A stretch of DNA of 64,000 nt, from assembly GCF_001189295.1 (NCBI RefSeq), contig NZ_CP012159.1, forward strand, positions 10,807,856 to 10,871,855, given 5' to 3'. Below, piece by piece: positions 19,683-28,231 of the stretch (the stretch's first letter is position 1; the number at the start of each line of letters is the position of its first letter). The position numbers and the translations under genes are program-made. The notes under the pieces are model-generated. The model searched no databases, was not told the origin of the DNA, and worked only from the letters and a program-made list of their open reading frames with translations. Origin of the DNA: Chondromyces crocatus (GTDB lineage Bacteria; Myxococcota_A; Polyangia; Polyangiales; Polyangiaceae).

Positions 19683-21269
19683 ATGAATCGGGTTCTCTCG
19701 TCGCTGCTTGCGTTCACCGTCATGGTCACTCCTGCGCTCGGAAGGACGCAGGGGGCCGGAAGCGCCGCGCCATCGGCGGCGACGGCACCGGGTTCCAGCG
19801 CAGCCCCCCCAGGCGCGCCAGCACCAGGACCGGCATCCCCTGCCGCGGCGCCTTCAGGGGGGTCTGCGGCGCCGTCTCCAGGAAGCCCGGCGCCGTCGTC
19901 GGGGGCCGCAGCACCGGACGCAGGCCCGACGTTCCAGGGCATCGAGACGGTCGATGGCCGCAGCTTGCCGGGCCGTGTCGTCGAGCAGAAGCCGGGCTCC
20001 TACGCCATCGTCGAGCGCGAGGGCGGGCAGAAGGAGGCGGTGGACTGGAGCCGCATCGCGCGCATCGACGGCAAGCCGCCGCCGCCCGTGGCGCCCGCTG
20101 GCGCGTCGAGCTTGATCCCGGAAGGGTTCACGCCAGCGCGGGTCTCGAAGATCGCGGAGGCGGGCGAGAAGCTCACCGACGTGCTGCCCGGCCTGTTCGC
20201 GCCGAAGGATGGATCGCAGCTCATCGGGTCGGTCAAGGGGGCGCAGGACGCCCTGGAGGCGCTGGGGCTGAAGCGCGGGGCGCCGAACGGTTTCATGATC
20301 GGCTACCCGCTGGTGATGATGCCGCTCTGCTTCGACGCGAGCCGAGGCACCATCGGGCGCGTCGACGGGACCGGGTTCCTCGGCAGCCTCTGCAACTACG
20401 TCATCGTGCCCATCTCGGTCGGGTTGCTGGTCGCGGGCCCGTTCCTCTCGCTGTGGAGCGAGGAGCAGGAACTCGCCGGGCCGACCGTCCACCACATCGA
20501 GGCGTCGGTGTACGCGCTCGACTACTCGAAGAAGTCGGCGCTCACCGGCAGCTTGAACCGCGAGCCTTCCGGCGGCTTCCTCGGCAACAACCTGGGGTAC
20601 GACTTCGGGTACAGCTACATCCACCCCACGGTGGGCATCGTCGGCTACGGGCACCTCACGCTCCAGCAGACGAGCATCTCGCGGACCGACTTCCTCCAGG
20701 TCTCCAGCTCGTTCTTCAAGGCCGACGCGCAGGCGGGCTTCGACGCGATCCGCTTCCTGAGCAAGGGGAAGAAGGACAGCTACTGGTCGCAGCACACCGC
20801 GTTCTTCCGCGCGGGGCCGAGCATGTTCCACAACTGGATCCTCTCGCGTGACGTGAGCGCGCCTGGCGTCGGCGCGGCGGTGGACAACCCGCTGAACAAC
20901 TCGATCGGGCTGGTGACCGGCCTGGGCTACGAGCTGGCAGCGGAGCTGGACTTCCGCTTCCCGGAGGTCTTCGGCTGGTCGCTGGGCGGGGTGCACTTCA
21001 AGTTCGAGCGTGGCTCGTACCCGGCGCTCTCGTTCCCCGACCTCAACCCACGGCAGGGGGCGTTCGTGGCGCTGATCGGGTTCGACGACCTGCGGCAAGG
21101 CGACTCGTACACCTGGCAGCGGCTGAAGCTGGAGCTGGAGCTGCCCATCAACTACTCCCGAGCGGGCGGCCTGTTTTTTGGCGGGCAGCTCGTGAGCTAC
21201 GAGAACAACTTCGGCAGCGGCGTGGACAACCGCGGCCTGTCGCTGGATTATCGTCTGAGGTTCGAATGA
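19683..21269 (+). CDS. Predicted outer-membrane beta-barrel protein
   Basis: The 528-residue product has a signal peptide (about 20 residues) and then a long Ala/Pro/Ser-rich low-complexity segment (25-82). A small SH3-like domain (GRVVEQKPGSYAIVEREGGQKEAVDWSRIARID) follows, and a large C-terminal region of alternating aromatic beta-strands ends in LDYRLRFE, a typical barrel terminus. It is probably a membrane protein displayed with its periplasmic N-terminus. Its stop overlaps the start of the next gene (ATGA at 21266), so it heads a three-gene operon with two lipoproteins. Confidence 0.8.
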   Translation: MNRVLSSLLAFTVMVTPALGRTQGAGSAAPSAATAPGSSAAPPGAPAPGPASPAAAPSGGSAAPSPGSPAPSSGAAAPDAGPTFQGIETVDGRSLPGRVVEQKPGSYAIVEREGGQKEAVDWSRIARIDGKPPPPVAPAGASSLIPEGFTPARVSKIAEAGEKLTDVLPGLFAPKDGSQLIGSVKGAQDALEALGLKRGAPNGFMIGYPLVMMPLCFDASRGTIGRVDGTGFLGSLCNYVIVPISVGLLVAGPFLSLWSEEQELAGPTVHHIEASVYALDYSKKSALTGSLNREPSGGFLGNNLGYDFGYSYIHPTVGIVGYGHLTLQQTSISRTDFLQVSSSFFKADAQAGFDAIRFLSKGKKDSYWSQHTAFFRAGPSMFHNWILSRDVSAPGVGAAVDNPLNNSIGLVTGLGYELAAELDFRFPEVFGWSLGGVHFKFERGSYPALSFPDLNPRQGAFVALIGFDDLRQGDSYTWQRLKLELELPINYSRAGGLFFGGQLVSYENNFGSGVDNRGLSLDYRLRFE

Positions 21270-22054
21270 GCGCGCAAGCGTCGATGAGGCTCCGTCTCGC
21301 GATCGTCGCCGCCGCGGCGTGGGCGCCGGCATGCTCCACGGTCGACCCCCCGACCGACTGTGGCGACCCCTCGATGTCGATCGTCACCTTCCAGGGGCGC
21401 ACGTCGACGGAAGAGGACCAGATCCGGTCGTGCGTCGACATCCACGCGGCGTCACGCCGCGACGCGACGACCACCTCGGCGGGCCGCGACGAGTCGTTCG
21501 CCGCGAGCCGCCCGGAGGCCATCCCCTGGACGAACCTGACCTTCGAGGAGGCCATCGGGGCGTGCGGTCGCGCCGGGAAGTTCCTCTGCGACTCGGACGA
21601 GCTGCGCGCCCTGGCGCCCTTGAGCAGCACCTCCGCGACCGGGGTGGAGTTCGACGAGACGGCCATCACCGCGCTGTCGCCCACGAGTGACGTGACGTCG
21701 CTGCCGCACCGCTTCGATCCGCTGAACCCGTACGACATGGTCATCCGGGGCGACACGGGGAAGCCGCCGTACCCGGAGAGCACGGGGTCGGTGGCGTTCT
21801 GGACCGCGTCGCCGGTGCGCGAAGACAACGAGAAGGATCCCTCGATCCCCTTGATCCTGGGGCGCTTGAGCAAGGACACGGCGATCGGCGGGGTGCTCCG
21901 GATGTCGCCCGTCCTCGACCCAGCGTTCCGCCATCCGCTGCTCGGGTTCCGGTGCTGCATCAACGCGAAGATGCGCTCGGCCTTCGAGCCCTTGCCCGCC
22001 GATCCCAGCCGCATCCGACAGGAGGAAGACGATGTTCCGATCGCCGAGCCGTGA
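21266..22054 (+). CDS. Lipoprotein with FGE-sulfatase-like fold remnants
   Basis: The product has 262 residues, with a signal peptide ending WAPAC. The mature protein carries SUMF1/C-lectin-like marks: IPWTNLTFEEAIGACGRAGKFLCDSDELRAL, a segment that in this family reads '..v.w.dA..yC...gkrLpt..EW', and a C-terminal LLGFRCCIN matching the family's final GFRc. The WExA and RGGSW motifs are absent or strongly altered, so it is unlikely to be an enzyme. It overlaps both neighbours in the operon (4 bp upstream, 23 bp downstream). It may bind the barrel protein or an external ligand (inference). Confidence 0.78.
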   Translation: MSAQASMRLRLAIVAAAAWAPACSTVDPPTDCGDPSMSIVTFQGRTSTEEDQIRSCVDIHAASRRDATTTSAGRDESFAASRPEAIPWTNLTFEEAIGACGRAGKFLCDSDELRALAPLSSTSATGVEFDETAITALSPTSDVTSLPHRFDPLNPYDMVIRGDTGKPPYPESTGSVAFWTASPVREDNEKDPSIPLILGRLSKDTAIGGVLRMSPVLDPAFRHPLLGFRCCINAKMRSAFEPLPADPSRIRQEEDDVPIAEP

Positions 22055-22754
22055 TCGGGTCTTCCGCGGGGTGGCGCTCGGCGCACTCGCGCTCGTGGCA
22101 GGTGCCATCGCCTGCTCGTCGGTCGCCGAGTGGGAAGAGGTCCCTGGGACGCTGGAGCTGTACGCGGACCCGCTGCCGCCCACACCAGGGCAGCCGCTCA
22201 CGATCGGCGTGCTCGCGAAGAACGTGGGCCCGGTCGACATCCTGCAAGGCAGCGAGCGGGTGGCGACGTTCGCGAACGTCGAGCTGGAGGAGCGGCGGAG
22301 CTTTCAGATCGTGGCGGTGTCCGCCGAGCTGCCGGTGGCCACGGCGGTCGCGTACGACTACCAGAAGCTCGTCGTGCAAGCGGCGCCGTTCACGGGCGAC
22401 CTGCCCGACGCGGGGCCGCCGCCGGACTCGGGGCCGTCCTTCGAGGGCGAGAACTGCCCGGGCGTGGTCGATCTGATGGCGCACCAGTGCTCGGCCGACG
22501 GCGGAGCGCCCCTCACCGTGCGGCTGTACAACGCGCGGTCGACGCCGGTCTCGGTCTACAAGCGCCCGGTCGACATCGGGAACCCGAGCCAGTGCACGCT
22601 CGACCTCGCGGCGCTGACGTCCCCGGGCGCCATCTCGCAGTTCGAGGTCATGGCAGGCACGGTGCTCCGCGTCATCGATGACGTCTCGGTCCAGGTCGTG
22701 CGCGAGGTCGCCCTCCCGGACACGGTGCTCTGCTCGCTGGAGATCGCGCCGTGA
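22032..22754 (+). CDS. Predicted lipoprotein, last gene of barrel operon
   Basis: The 240-residue product has a signal peptide ending AGAIAC (Cys28). The mature part appears to be two beta-rich domains joined by a Pro/Asp/Gly linker (DAGPPPDSGPSFEG). The first resembles an immunoglobulin-like fold (LELYADPLPPTPGQPLTIGVLAKN). Three Cys in the second (NCPGVVDLMAHQC, SQCTL) may pair. The start lies inside the preceding gene (23-bp overlap), which implies translational coupling. No family is recognised. Confidence 0.78.
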   Translation: MFRSPSRDRVFRGVALGALALVAGAIACSSVAEWEEVPGTLELYADPLPPTPGQPLTIGVLAKNVGPVDILQGSERVATFANVELEERRSFQIVAVSAELPVATAVAYDYQKLVVQAAPFTGDLPDAGPPPDSGPSFEGENCPGVVDLMAHQCSADGGAPLTVRLYNARSTPVSVYKRPVDIGNPSQCTLDLAALTSPGAISQFEVMAGTVLRVIDDVSVQVVREVALPDTVLCSLEIAP

Positions 22755-22814
22755 GGTGATGGCGGAGAGGGTCGGCGCGACAGCCCGGCGCCAGGATCGG
22801 TGTTACCCTCTCCC

Positions 22815-23804
22815 ATGACCTGGCGCTTCCTGCCCGCCGTCGATCTGGAGTCCGCTTCGCTGTCGTTCACCCTCCCGGCGCGCACGCGGTTGCAGCGCGG
22901 TGGACCCGGGGGCGTGGCGAGCGTGGTCACGTCGGACAAGAGCCAGGCGACGACGATCCGGCTCACGCTGGGGCCAACGCTGTTCCGGATGGTGTTCGAG
23001 CCGCACCTGGTCATCGACCTGCCGGCACCGCTCGGCGACATGGGCCTGCAGGGCATGGACCTCGACTTCCGCACGGGGGTGATCACGCCGAACGTGTGGC
23101 AGCTCCCGGGCTTCGGCATCCCGGTGGGGAAGGAGCAAGCGCTGGAGCAGGCGCGCGCGTGGATGCGCGACCTGCTCACGGCGACGCCGCTGCGCATCGC
23201 GCCGTACGATCCCAGCGCGGATCGGGACCTGGTGCTGTCGTTCCAGCAGGTGCTGGCGAACCTGGAGTCGGGCGGCGGGGAGAGCACGGCGCTCGCGCGG
23301 GACGTGTGCCTGTCGGCGAAGCTGACGGTGCGCGAGGAACTCGCCGCGGACGTGGGGCCTGGAGGGTTCCGCGTGCCCGCAGGGGCCGTGGTCCAGCTGA
23401 AGGTGGACTTCGCTGGCAAGCCGACCGAGGTGCAGCTCGCGCCGAAGGTGCTGCAGGCCGTGGTGGAGTGCTCGTCGGTGGTGCTGCGCAAGGACGGCGC
23501 CGATCAGGCCGAGGTGGGGCGCTTCCGGCTGCGGCCGGGGGGCGCGATCACGGTGGAGCAAGTGCGCCCGCTCGGGGAAGCGGGGCAGCTCGCCGGGCTG
23601 GAGAGCCTGGTCCGCTTGATCGGCGCGCTGTCGACGCGCGGGTCGCTGGGCCTCGATCCGGCGACGATCGGGCCGGAAGCGGTGGAGCGCCTGGTGAAGG
23701 AGGAGATCGAGGCTGCGCTCGGGCCAGCGCTGCACCTGTGGGTCGAGGAGAACGCGGCGAGCGTGGCCGGCCTCGACCTCAAGTCCGTGCTGGGGATGGC
23801 GTGA
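22815..23804 (+). CDS. Hypothetical protein
   Basis: The 329-residue product has no signal peptide and looks cytoplasmic. It starts MTWRFLPAVDLESASLSFTLPAR and has beta-rich segments (VVQLKVDFAGKPTEVQLAPKVLQ) followed by a C-terminal helical part (VERLVKEEIEAALGPALHLWVEEN). No family is recognised. ATG 22815 is used; a GTG at 22800 is an alternative. It is 60 bp downstream of the lipoprotein operon and could be read through from it. The following 170 bp contain no gene. Confidence 0.7.
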   Translation: MTWRFLPAVDLESASLSFTLPARTRLQRGGPGGVASVVTSDKSQATTIRLTLGPTLFRMVFEPHLVIDLPAPLGDMGLQGMDLDFRTGVITPNVWQLPGFGIPVGKEQALEQARAWMRDLLTATPLRIAPYDPSADRDLVLSFQQVLANLESGGGESTALARDVCLSAKLTVREELAADVGPGGFRVPAGAVVQLKVDFAGKPTEVQLAPKVLQAVVECSSVVLRKDGADQAEVGRFRLRPGGAITVEQVRPLGEAGQLAGLESLVRLIGALSTRGSLGLDPATIGPEAVERLVKEEIEAALGPALHLWVEENAASVAGLDLKSVLGMA

Positions 23805-23975
23805 CGGGGTGAGCCGCGCCATGTCCTCCGTGGAGCCCTGATCCACGGCTCGGGAGCGACGCGCCCCCCTGCGCCAGGGGCGGCGGGTTCTATGTGTTGC
23901 CACGATGGGGGAGCTCGCGCTGCGCTGGTGCAGGCGGGGCATCGTCCATCGGGTCGCTTGCCCGAGGGCTCGAAG

Positions 23976-24743
23976 ATGAGAGCGCGATGGATCGTGATGG
24001 GAACGGTGCTGGCAGGCGCGGCGCTCGTCGGGTCTGCGTGTGATGGCGACGGGAACGATGGCTCGACCAGCGGTGGGCCGAGCCGGTCGACGACCGCAGG
24101 GCCCGCCGGAGCCGGAGGGATGACGGGTGCGGGCGGGGCGGGTGGGATGGAGCCAGGCAGCGGCGGCATGGGCGGCAGCGTGGGTCACGCCGAGACGCCG
24201 TGCGGCGGCTACTGCGCGCGCCTCTCGGCGCTCCACGTGTGCCCGAATGGCGTGCATGCGTGCCGTGACACGTGCGAAGCGGCGACCCGGCTCGCTCCCT
24301 GGTGCCAGTCCGCCGCCGACGCGCTCTACCGCTGTCTCGGCAGCGCCGCCGCGGGGAGCTTTCAGTGCAGCGAGGGGACGGTGTCCACCAACGAGGGGGT
24401 GTGCGCGGCAGAGCGGGCAGCACTCGTCGCTTGCCATTACGAGGGGCCGGCGACGGGGTTGCCGGACATGACCGAGGATTGCCAGCTCCACTGTGACGCC
24501 GCCGCGTCGCTGCCGTGCGCTGACGCTGATTGCATGCAGCATTGCCTGGAGAGCACGAGCCCGCCGGCGACCTGCAATGGCGCCAGGGCCATGCTCGTCC
24601 GCTGCTTCGCGAAGGAGCCCGCCTCGACCTATGAATGCATGGGAGGGCAGCCTCCGCAGCCGAACGGAATCGCCTGCCTGGTCCCCTCGGCGATCGCGAC
24701 GGCATGCAGGGGCACGGCGCACCCGAGGGTAGAGAGCCGTTGA
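23976..24743 (+). CDS. Double ten-Cys-module lipoprotein A (paralogue 1 of 6)
   Basis: The 255-residue product has a signal with lipobox LVGSAC, then a Gly/Ser/Thr linker of about 50 residues. The domain has 20 cysteines arranged as two copies of one module: Cys spacings 3, 8, 6, 3, 9, 9, 10, 11, 9 in the first and 3, 7, 4, 3, 9, 9, 10, 12, 9 in the second, joined by a 15-residue linker ending GLPDMTED. The modules correspond even outside the cysteines (ALYRCLGSAAAGSFQC against MLVRCFAKEPASTYEC). Ten disulfides per protein are possible. It is anchored in the envelope by its lipid; its function is unknown. Five paralogues follow. Confidence 0.88.
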   Translation: MRARWIVMGTVLAGAALVGSACDGDGNDGSTSGGPSRSTTAGPAGAGGMTGAGGAGGMEPGSGGMGGSVGHAETPCGGYCARLSALHVCPNGVHACRDTCEAATRLAPWCQSAADALYRCLGSAAAGSFQCSEGTVSTNEGVCAAERAALVACHYEGPATGLPDMTEDCQLHCDAAASLPCADADCMQHCLESTSPPATCNGARAMLVRCFAKEPASTYECMGGQPPQPNGIACLVPSAIATACRGTAHPRVESR

Positions 24744-24842
24744 GCGCTCTCGGCGAGAGAGGCGTGACCGGAGCGGGTCTCCGGCGCGCGCTAGACTGGG
24801 ACTGTCCATCGGGGCCGCGGCCTTCGTGCACAGGAGAGCACC

Positions 24843-25355
24843 ATGAGCATCTATGACAGCTCGATTCCCCAGATGGCCCGCACGCTCCGGCAGGCGGGCG
24901 TGTGGCTGGACAAGGCGCAGGCCTACGCCGAGCAGAAGAGGTTCGATCCGGAGGTGCTCCTCTCGTCGCGCCTCGCGCCCGATCAGTGGTCTCTGCGGCA
25001 GCAGATCCAGGCCATCTGCCTGGGCTCGCAGCGGCTCGGCTCGCTCCTCGCGGACGCGGAGACGTCGAACCCCGACATCCTGGACGAGTCGCTGCCGGAG
25101 CTGCGCGTCCGCGTCGACCGGGCCGTCGAGCAGCTCCAGCAGCTCAGGCCGGAGCAGTTCCAGGGTGCCGAGGAGCGGGTCATTCCCCTGCCCTTCTTGC
25201 CGGGCAAGGGGCTCAAAGCGACGGACTTCGTGTTCGAATTCGCGCTGCCCAACTTCTATTTCCACGCGACGACGGCGTACGCGATCCTGCGCCACAATGG
25301 CGTCGATGTGGGCAAGACCGATTTCATCGGGGATCTGAGCCTCCGCGATCTGTGA
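24843..25355 (+). CDS. DUF1993-family protein (copy 2 of 3)
   Basis: The 170-residue product begins MSIYDSSIPQMARTLRQAGVWLDKAQAYAEQKRFDPEVLLSSRLAPDQW and ends FALPNFYFHATTAYAILRHNGVDVGKTDF. It is a helical bundle of the DinB-like type, probably cytoplasmic. It is very similar to copy 3 (26586), less so to copy 1 (16121). Start 24843 follows GGAGAGCACC. It sits between Cys-module lipoprotein genes A and B on the same strand, so the pair was probably duplicated as a unit. Confidence 0.9.
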   Translation: MSIYDSSIPQMARTLRQAGVWLDKAQAYAEQKRFDPEVLLSSRLAPDQWSLRQQIQAICLGSQRLGSLLADAETSNPDILDESLPELRVRVDRAVEQLQQLRPEQFQGAEERVIPLPFLPGKGLKATDFVFEFALPNFYFHATTAYAILRHNGVDVGKTDFIGDLSLRDL

Positions 25356-25534
25356 GCCCAGGCCGCTGTGAGTCCATGGAGGCGTGGGTGCGCGAGGCGA
25401 GCGCATGACGCCACGTGCCCATTCTCGTCAGAAAGCCTCACCGGAGGACGGGCGAATTCGGTTATCCTGCAGGATGGCGCCCGAAGGCGCACGCGCGGCT
25501 CTGGGGCCGCGCTGGCATGGAGGCCTTGGAGCAC

Positions 25535-26284
25535 ATGAAGAACCTGTGGGTCGTGGGGAGTCTGGCCGTTGCGGCGCTGGCCATGGTGGGCGTCGGGTGC
25601 GGTGGTGACGAGGAGACCACCTTCGATCCCACCGGCGGCCCGGGGACGAGCACGAGTCAAGGAGGCGCAGGGGGATCCGGGGGGGATGGGACGGGGGGTG
25701 ACGCGGGCGCTGGCGGCGGCACGGGAGGGGCAGGCGGAGAGGGTGGGGGGACGTCTGCCTGCGTGGGCTACTGCGAGTACCTCGATTCGCTCGAGATCTG
25801 CGACTCGGAGCCAGGCTCCTGCGTGGCGTCCTGCGAAGAGCAGGAGGGGGTCGCGCCGTGGTGCGATCCGCTCGCGGATGCGTACTACGCGTGCATGATC
25901 CAGGAGCCGGCGTCGAACTTCTCGTGCGTCGAGGGCTTCGTCGAGCATGTCGGCGACGCCTGCAATGCGGAGCGTTCGGCGTCCCAGAGCTGTATGTTCC
26001 AGGGCCCGCCGGAGGGGCTGCCCGACATGACCGCCGATTGCCAGGCGCTCTGCAACGGTGCGGCGGGGCTGCCCTGCGCGCCCGACGACTGCGTGCAGTC
26101 GTGCCTCGACGGGATCACGGCGTCCGCTGGATGTCGTGGGGCGATGGCCATCCACGTGCATTGCCTGGCCAGGGAGCCGGCAGAAGCCTTCGAATGCTCT
26201 GGTGGAGCGACCCCGCAGGTGACGTCGGCGGAGTGCGCCGCGGGCCTGTCGACCTATCAGTTCTGCATCAGCAACCTGCCCTGA
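25535..26284 (+). CDS. Double ten-Cys-module lipoprotein B (paralogue 2 of 6)
   Basis: The 249-residue product has a lipobox ending VGVGC and a very Gly-rich linker (GGAGGSGGDGTGGDAGAGGG). It repeats both ten-Cys modules with exactly the spacings of paralogue A. The inter-module linker reads GLPDMTAD. ATG 25535 is preceded by TTGGAGCAC. A longer frame from 25415 is in phase but gives a basic, non-signal N-terminus. The mature domain starts CVGYCEYLDSLEIC. A large hairpin follows the stop, so the transcript probably ends here. Confidence 0.88.
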   Translation: MKNLWVVGSLAVAALAMVGVGCGGDEETTFDPTGGPGTSTSQGGAGGSGGDGTGGDAGAGGGTGGAGGEGGGTSACVGYCEYLDSLEICDSEPGSCVASCEEQEGVAPWCDPLADAYYACMIQEPASNFSCVEGFVEHVGDACNAERSASQSCMFQGPPEGLPDMTADCQALCNGAAGLPCAPDDCVQSCLDGITASAGCRGAMAIHVHCLAREPAEAFECSGGATPQVTSAECAAGLSTYQFCISNLP

Positions 26285-26287
26285 AGC

Positions 26288-26339
26288 CTCACCGATGCCG
26301 CGTCAGCACCCTGCGCTGATGCGGCGCGATCTCGGTGAG
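26288..26339. terminator. Large double-stem hairpin after lipoprotein B
   Basis: The outer arms CTCACCGA (26288-26295) and TCGGTGAG (26332-26339) are exact complements. Inside, GCCGCGTCAGC pairs with GCTGATGCGGC (one G-U pair) around ACCCTGC. It begins 4 bp after the stop codon at 26284. The rest of the 301-bp gap to 26586 shows nothing else. Confidence 0.6.
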
Positions 26340-26585
26340 ACGCGCTGACTCGACCCACCAACGCGCGACCCCCGGCGTCACTCATCCCAGACAAGGCGAG
26401 AAGTCGGCCTGCATCGCCTCAGGTGCGCCGTCGTGTGCTGCGTGCGCTGCGTGCGCGACTCTCCCGGCGGCCGCCGTCTCCTGCTACATCGCTGTCGGTC
26501 AGGGCGTCGTCGGGCGCGCCTGACGAGGGTGCGCCGACCGCTCCACCGCAGCGGTGGATGGCCAGGAGACGCCCGGAAAGCAGCG

Positions 26586-27098
26586 ATGAACGTCTACGAG
26601 TGTTCCGTTCCGCAGATGATCACCCTCAACCGTCAGGCGCGGGTCTGGCTGGACAAGGCGCAGGCGTACGCCGAGCAGAAGAAGTTCGACCCCGAGGTGC
26701 TGCTGAGCTCCCGGCTGGCGCCCGATCAGTGGCCGCTCCGGAAGCAGATCCAGTCCATCGCGCTCTCGCCGGCGTGGTTCTTCAGCATGGTGCTCGGGAC
26801 GCCGGCGCCGTCGACGGACCTCGCCGACGAGAACCTGGAGCAGCTCCGCGCGCGCCTCGACGGCGCCTTCGAGGAGCTGAAGGCGGTGAAGCCGGAGCAG
26901 CTCGCAAACATCGAGGAGCGGCTGTGTCCGATGCCGTTCCTGCCCGGCAAGGGGATGATCGGGAGCCAGCTGGTGGCCAGCTTCGCCCTGCCCAACCTGT
27001 ACTTCCACGCCACGCTTGCGTACGCGATCCTCCGGCACAACGGCGTGGAGCTGGGGAAGATGGACTTCCTCGGCGCGCTGGACCTGCGCGATGTCTGA
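26586..27098 (+). CDS. DUF1993-family protein (copy 3 of 3)
   Basis: The 170-residue product begins MNVYECSVPQMITLNRQARVWLDKAQAYAEQKKF and ends FALPNLYFHATLAYAILRHNGVELGKMDF, with LPGKGM in the same place as LPGKGL in copy 2. DinB-like helical bundle; unknown function, though the His residues in YFH and LRH are shared by all three copies. It lies between Cys-module lipoproteins B and C on the same strand. ATG 26586 has a weak upstream purine run. Confidence 0.9.
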   Translation: MNVYECSVPQMITLNRQARVWLDKAQAYAEQKKFDPEVLLSSRLAPDQWPLRKQIQSIALSPAWFFSMVLGTPAPSTDLADENLEQLRARLDGAFEELKAVKPEQLANIEERLCPMPFLPGKGMIGSQLVASFALPNLYFHATLAYAILRHNGVELGKMDFLGALDLRDV

Positions 27099-27329
27099 GC
27101 GTCGCCTGGGGGTGCGAGAGCCGGAGACGGCGAGGCAGCACGCTGCTGGAAGTCTGCACTCCCGCACGATGCCGGCGTCGTGATCGTGCCAGATGCTCAC
27201 GGGGGCGCACCGAAACCTCGGAGCATGGCATCCAACAGGGTCCCCACCGCTTCGCATCGCCGATGCGATCGCAGCGGTGGGACCGGACGCTTCGGCCCAG
27301 CGGGCCATGTCTTTCAGGAGGCTTGATCG

Positions 27330-28082
27330 ATGACGATGCGATGGGTGGTGAGTGGGCTTCTGGTCGGACTGGTGACGGTCGTCGGCGTCGGCTGCGGAGA
27401 CGACGATGGCGACGAGAACCCGACGGGGGGCGGCGGCGGCACGACGACGACGACCAGCACCAGCGACGGAGGATCCGGGGGCACCGGAGGCTCCGGAGGC
27501 GACGGCGGGTCGAGCAGCGGGATCGACTACCCCGACACGGTCTGTGGGCGCTTCTGTGCGCACGCGGCAGAGCTCGAGGTGTGTCCCACCGCGTCGGCGA
27601 CCTGCGCGGACGAGTGCGAGGCGGGGAAGACCCTCGTCCCGTGGTGCGACGAGGTGATCGACGGGTTCTTCCAGTGTGGCACCGCGGAGCCGGCGGCGAG
27701 CTTCCAGTGTCAAGGCGGCAACCCGAGCCTCGTGGACGGGGCCTGTGAAGCCGAGCAGGAGGCGAACGCCGAGTGTCTGTTCGAGGGCCCTCCTGGAGGC
27801 TTGCCCGACATGACGGCCGACTGTGAGGCCCACTGTGCGGCGGCCGCGAATCTGCCGTGCGCCTCCGCAAGCTGCGTCCAGGAGTGTCTCGACAGCACCG
27901 CCGACGCAGAGGTCTGCAACGGAGCCCGTGCGGCCCTGATCCACTGCTTCGCGCAGCAGCCGGCGGACTCCTACCAGTGCAACGCGCAGCAGCAGCCGCA
28001 ACCTTCCGGGCAGGGCTGCTTCATCAACGCGCTCCTGGTCCAGGCCTGCCTCGATCAGGCCATGAACATCGCGCCGCGCTGA
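27330..28082 (+). CDS. Double ten-Cys-module lipoprotein C (paralogue 3 of 6)
   Basis: The 250-residue product has lipobox VVGVGC (Cys20-21 region) followed by an acidic then Thr/Ser/Gly linker (TTTTTSTSDGGSGGTGGSGG). The domain runs from CGRFCAHAAELEVC to VQAC and has both modules. AGGAGG lies 9 bp before ATG 27330, and the leader resembles that of paralogue D (CTTTCAGG.. then GATCGATG or GAATCGATG), so promoters or leaders were copied too. Paralogue D follows after 149 bp. Confidence 0.9.
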   Translation: MTMRWVVSGLLVGLVTVVGVGCGDDDGDENPTGGGGGTTTTTSTSDGGSGGTGGSGGDGGSSSGIDYPDTVCGRFCAHAAELEVCPTASATCADECEAGKTLVPWCDEVIDGFFQCGTAEPAASFQCQGGNPSLVDGACEAEQEANAECLFEGPPGGLPDMTADCEAHCAAAANLPCASASCVQECLDSTADAEVCNGARAALIHCFAQQPADSYQCNAQQQPQPSGQGCFINALLVQACLDQAMNIAPR

Positions 28083-28231
28083 GCGACGCGCCCGCGCCTC
28101 CCTCCGCGCACCCTCATCTCGGAAAGCTGAACTCGAGTCTGGCTGCCTCGTCGGACGATCGAAACCACGATCGGGGCGTGGTAGCCAGCGCGTCGGCCCC
28201 AGCGGGCCACGGCTTTCAGGGAGATGAATCG

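Noticed and set aside
22803-25406. 867-codon open frame on the minus strand
   Set aside because: It runs antisense through several well-supported plus-strand genes and has no motif; such frames are common in GC-rich third-position-biased DNA.
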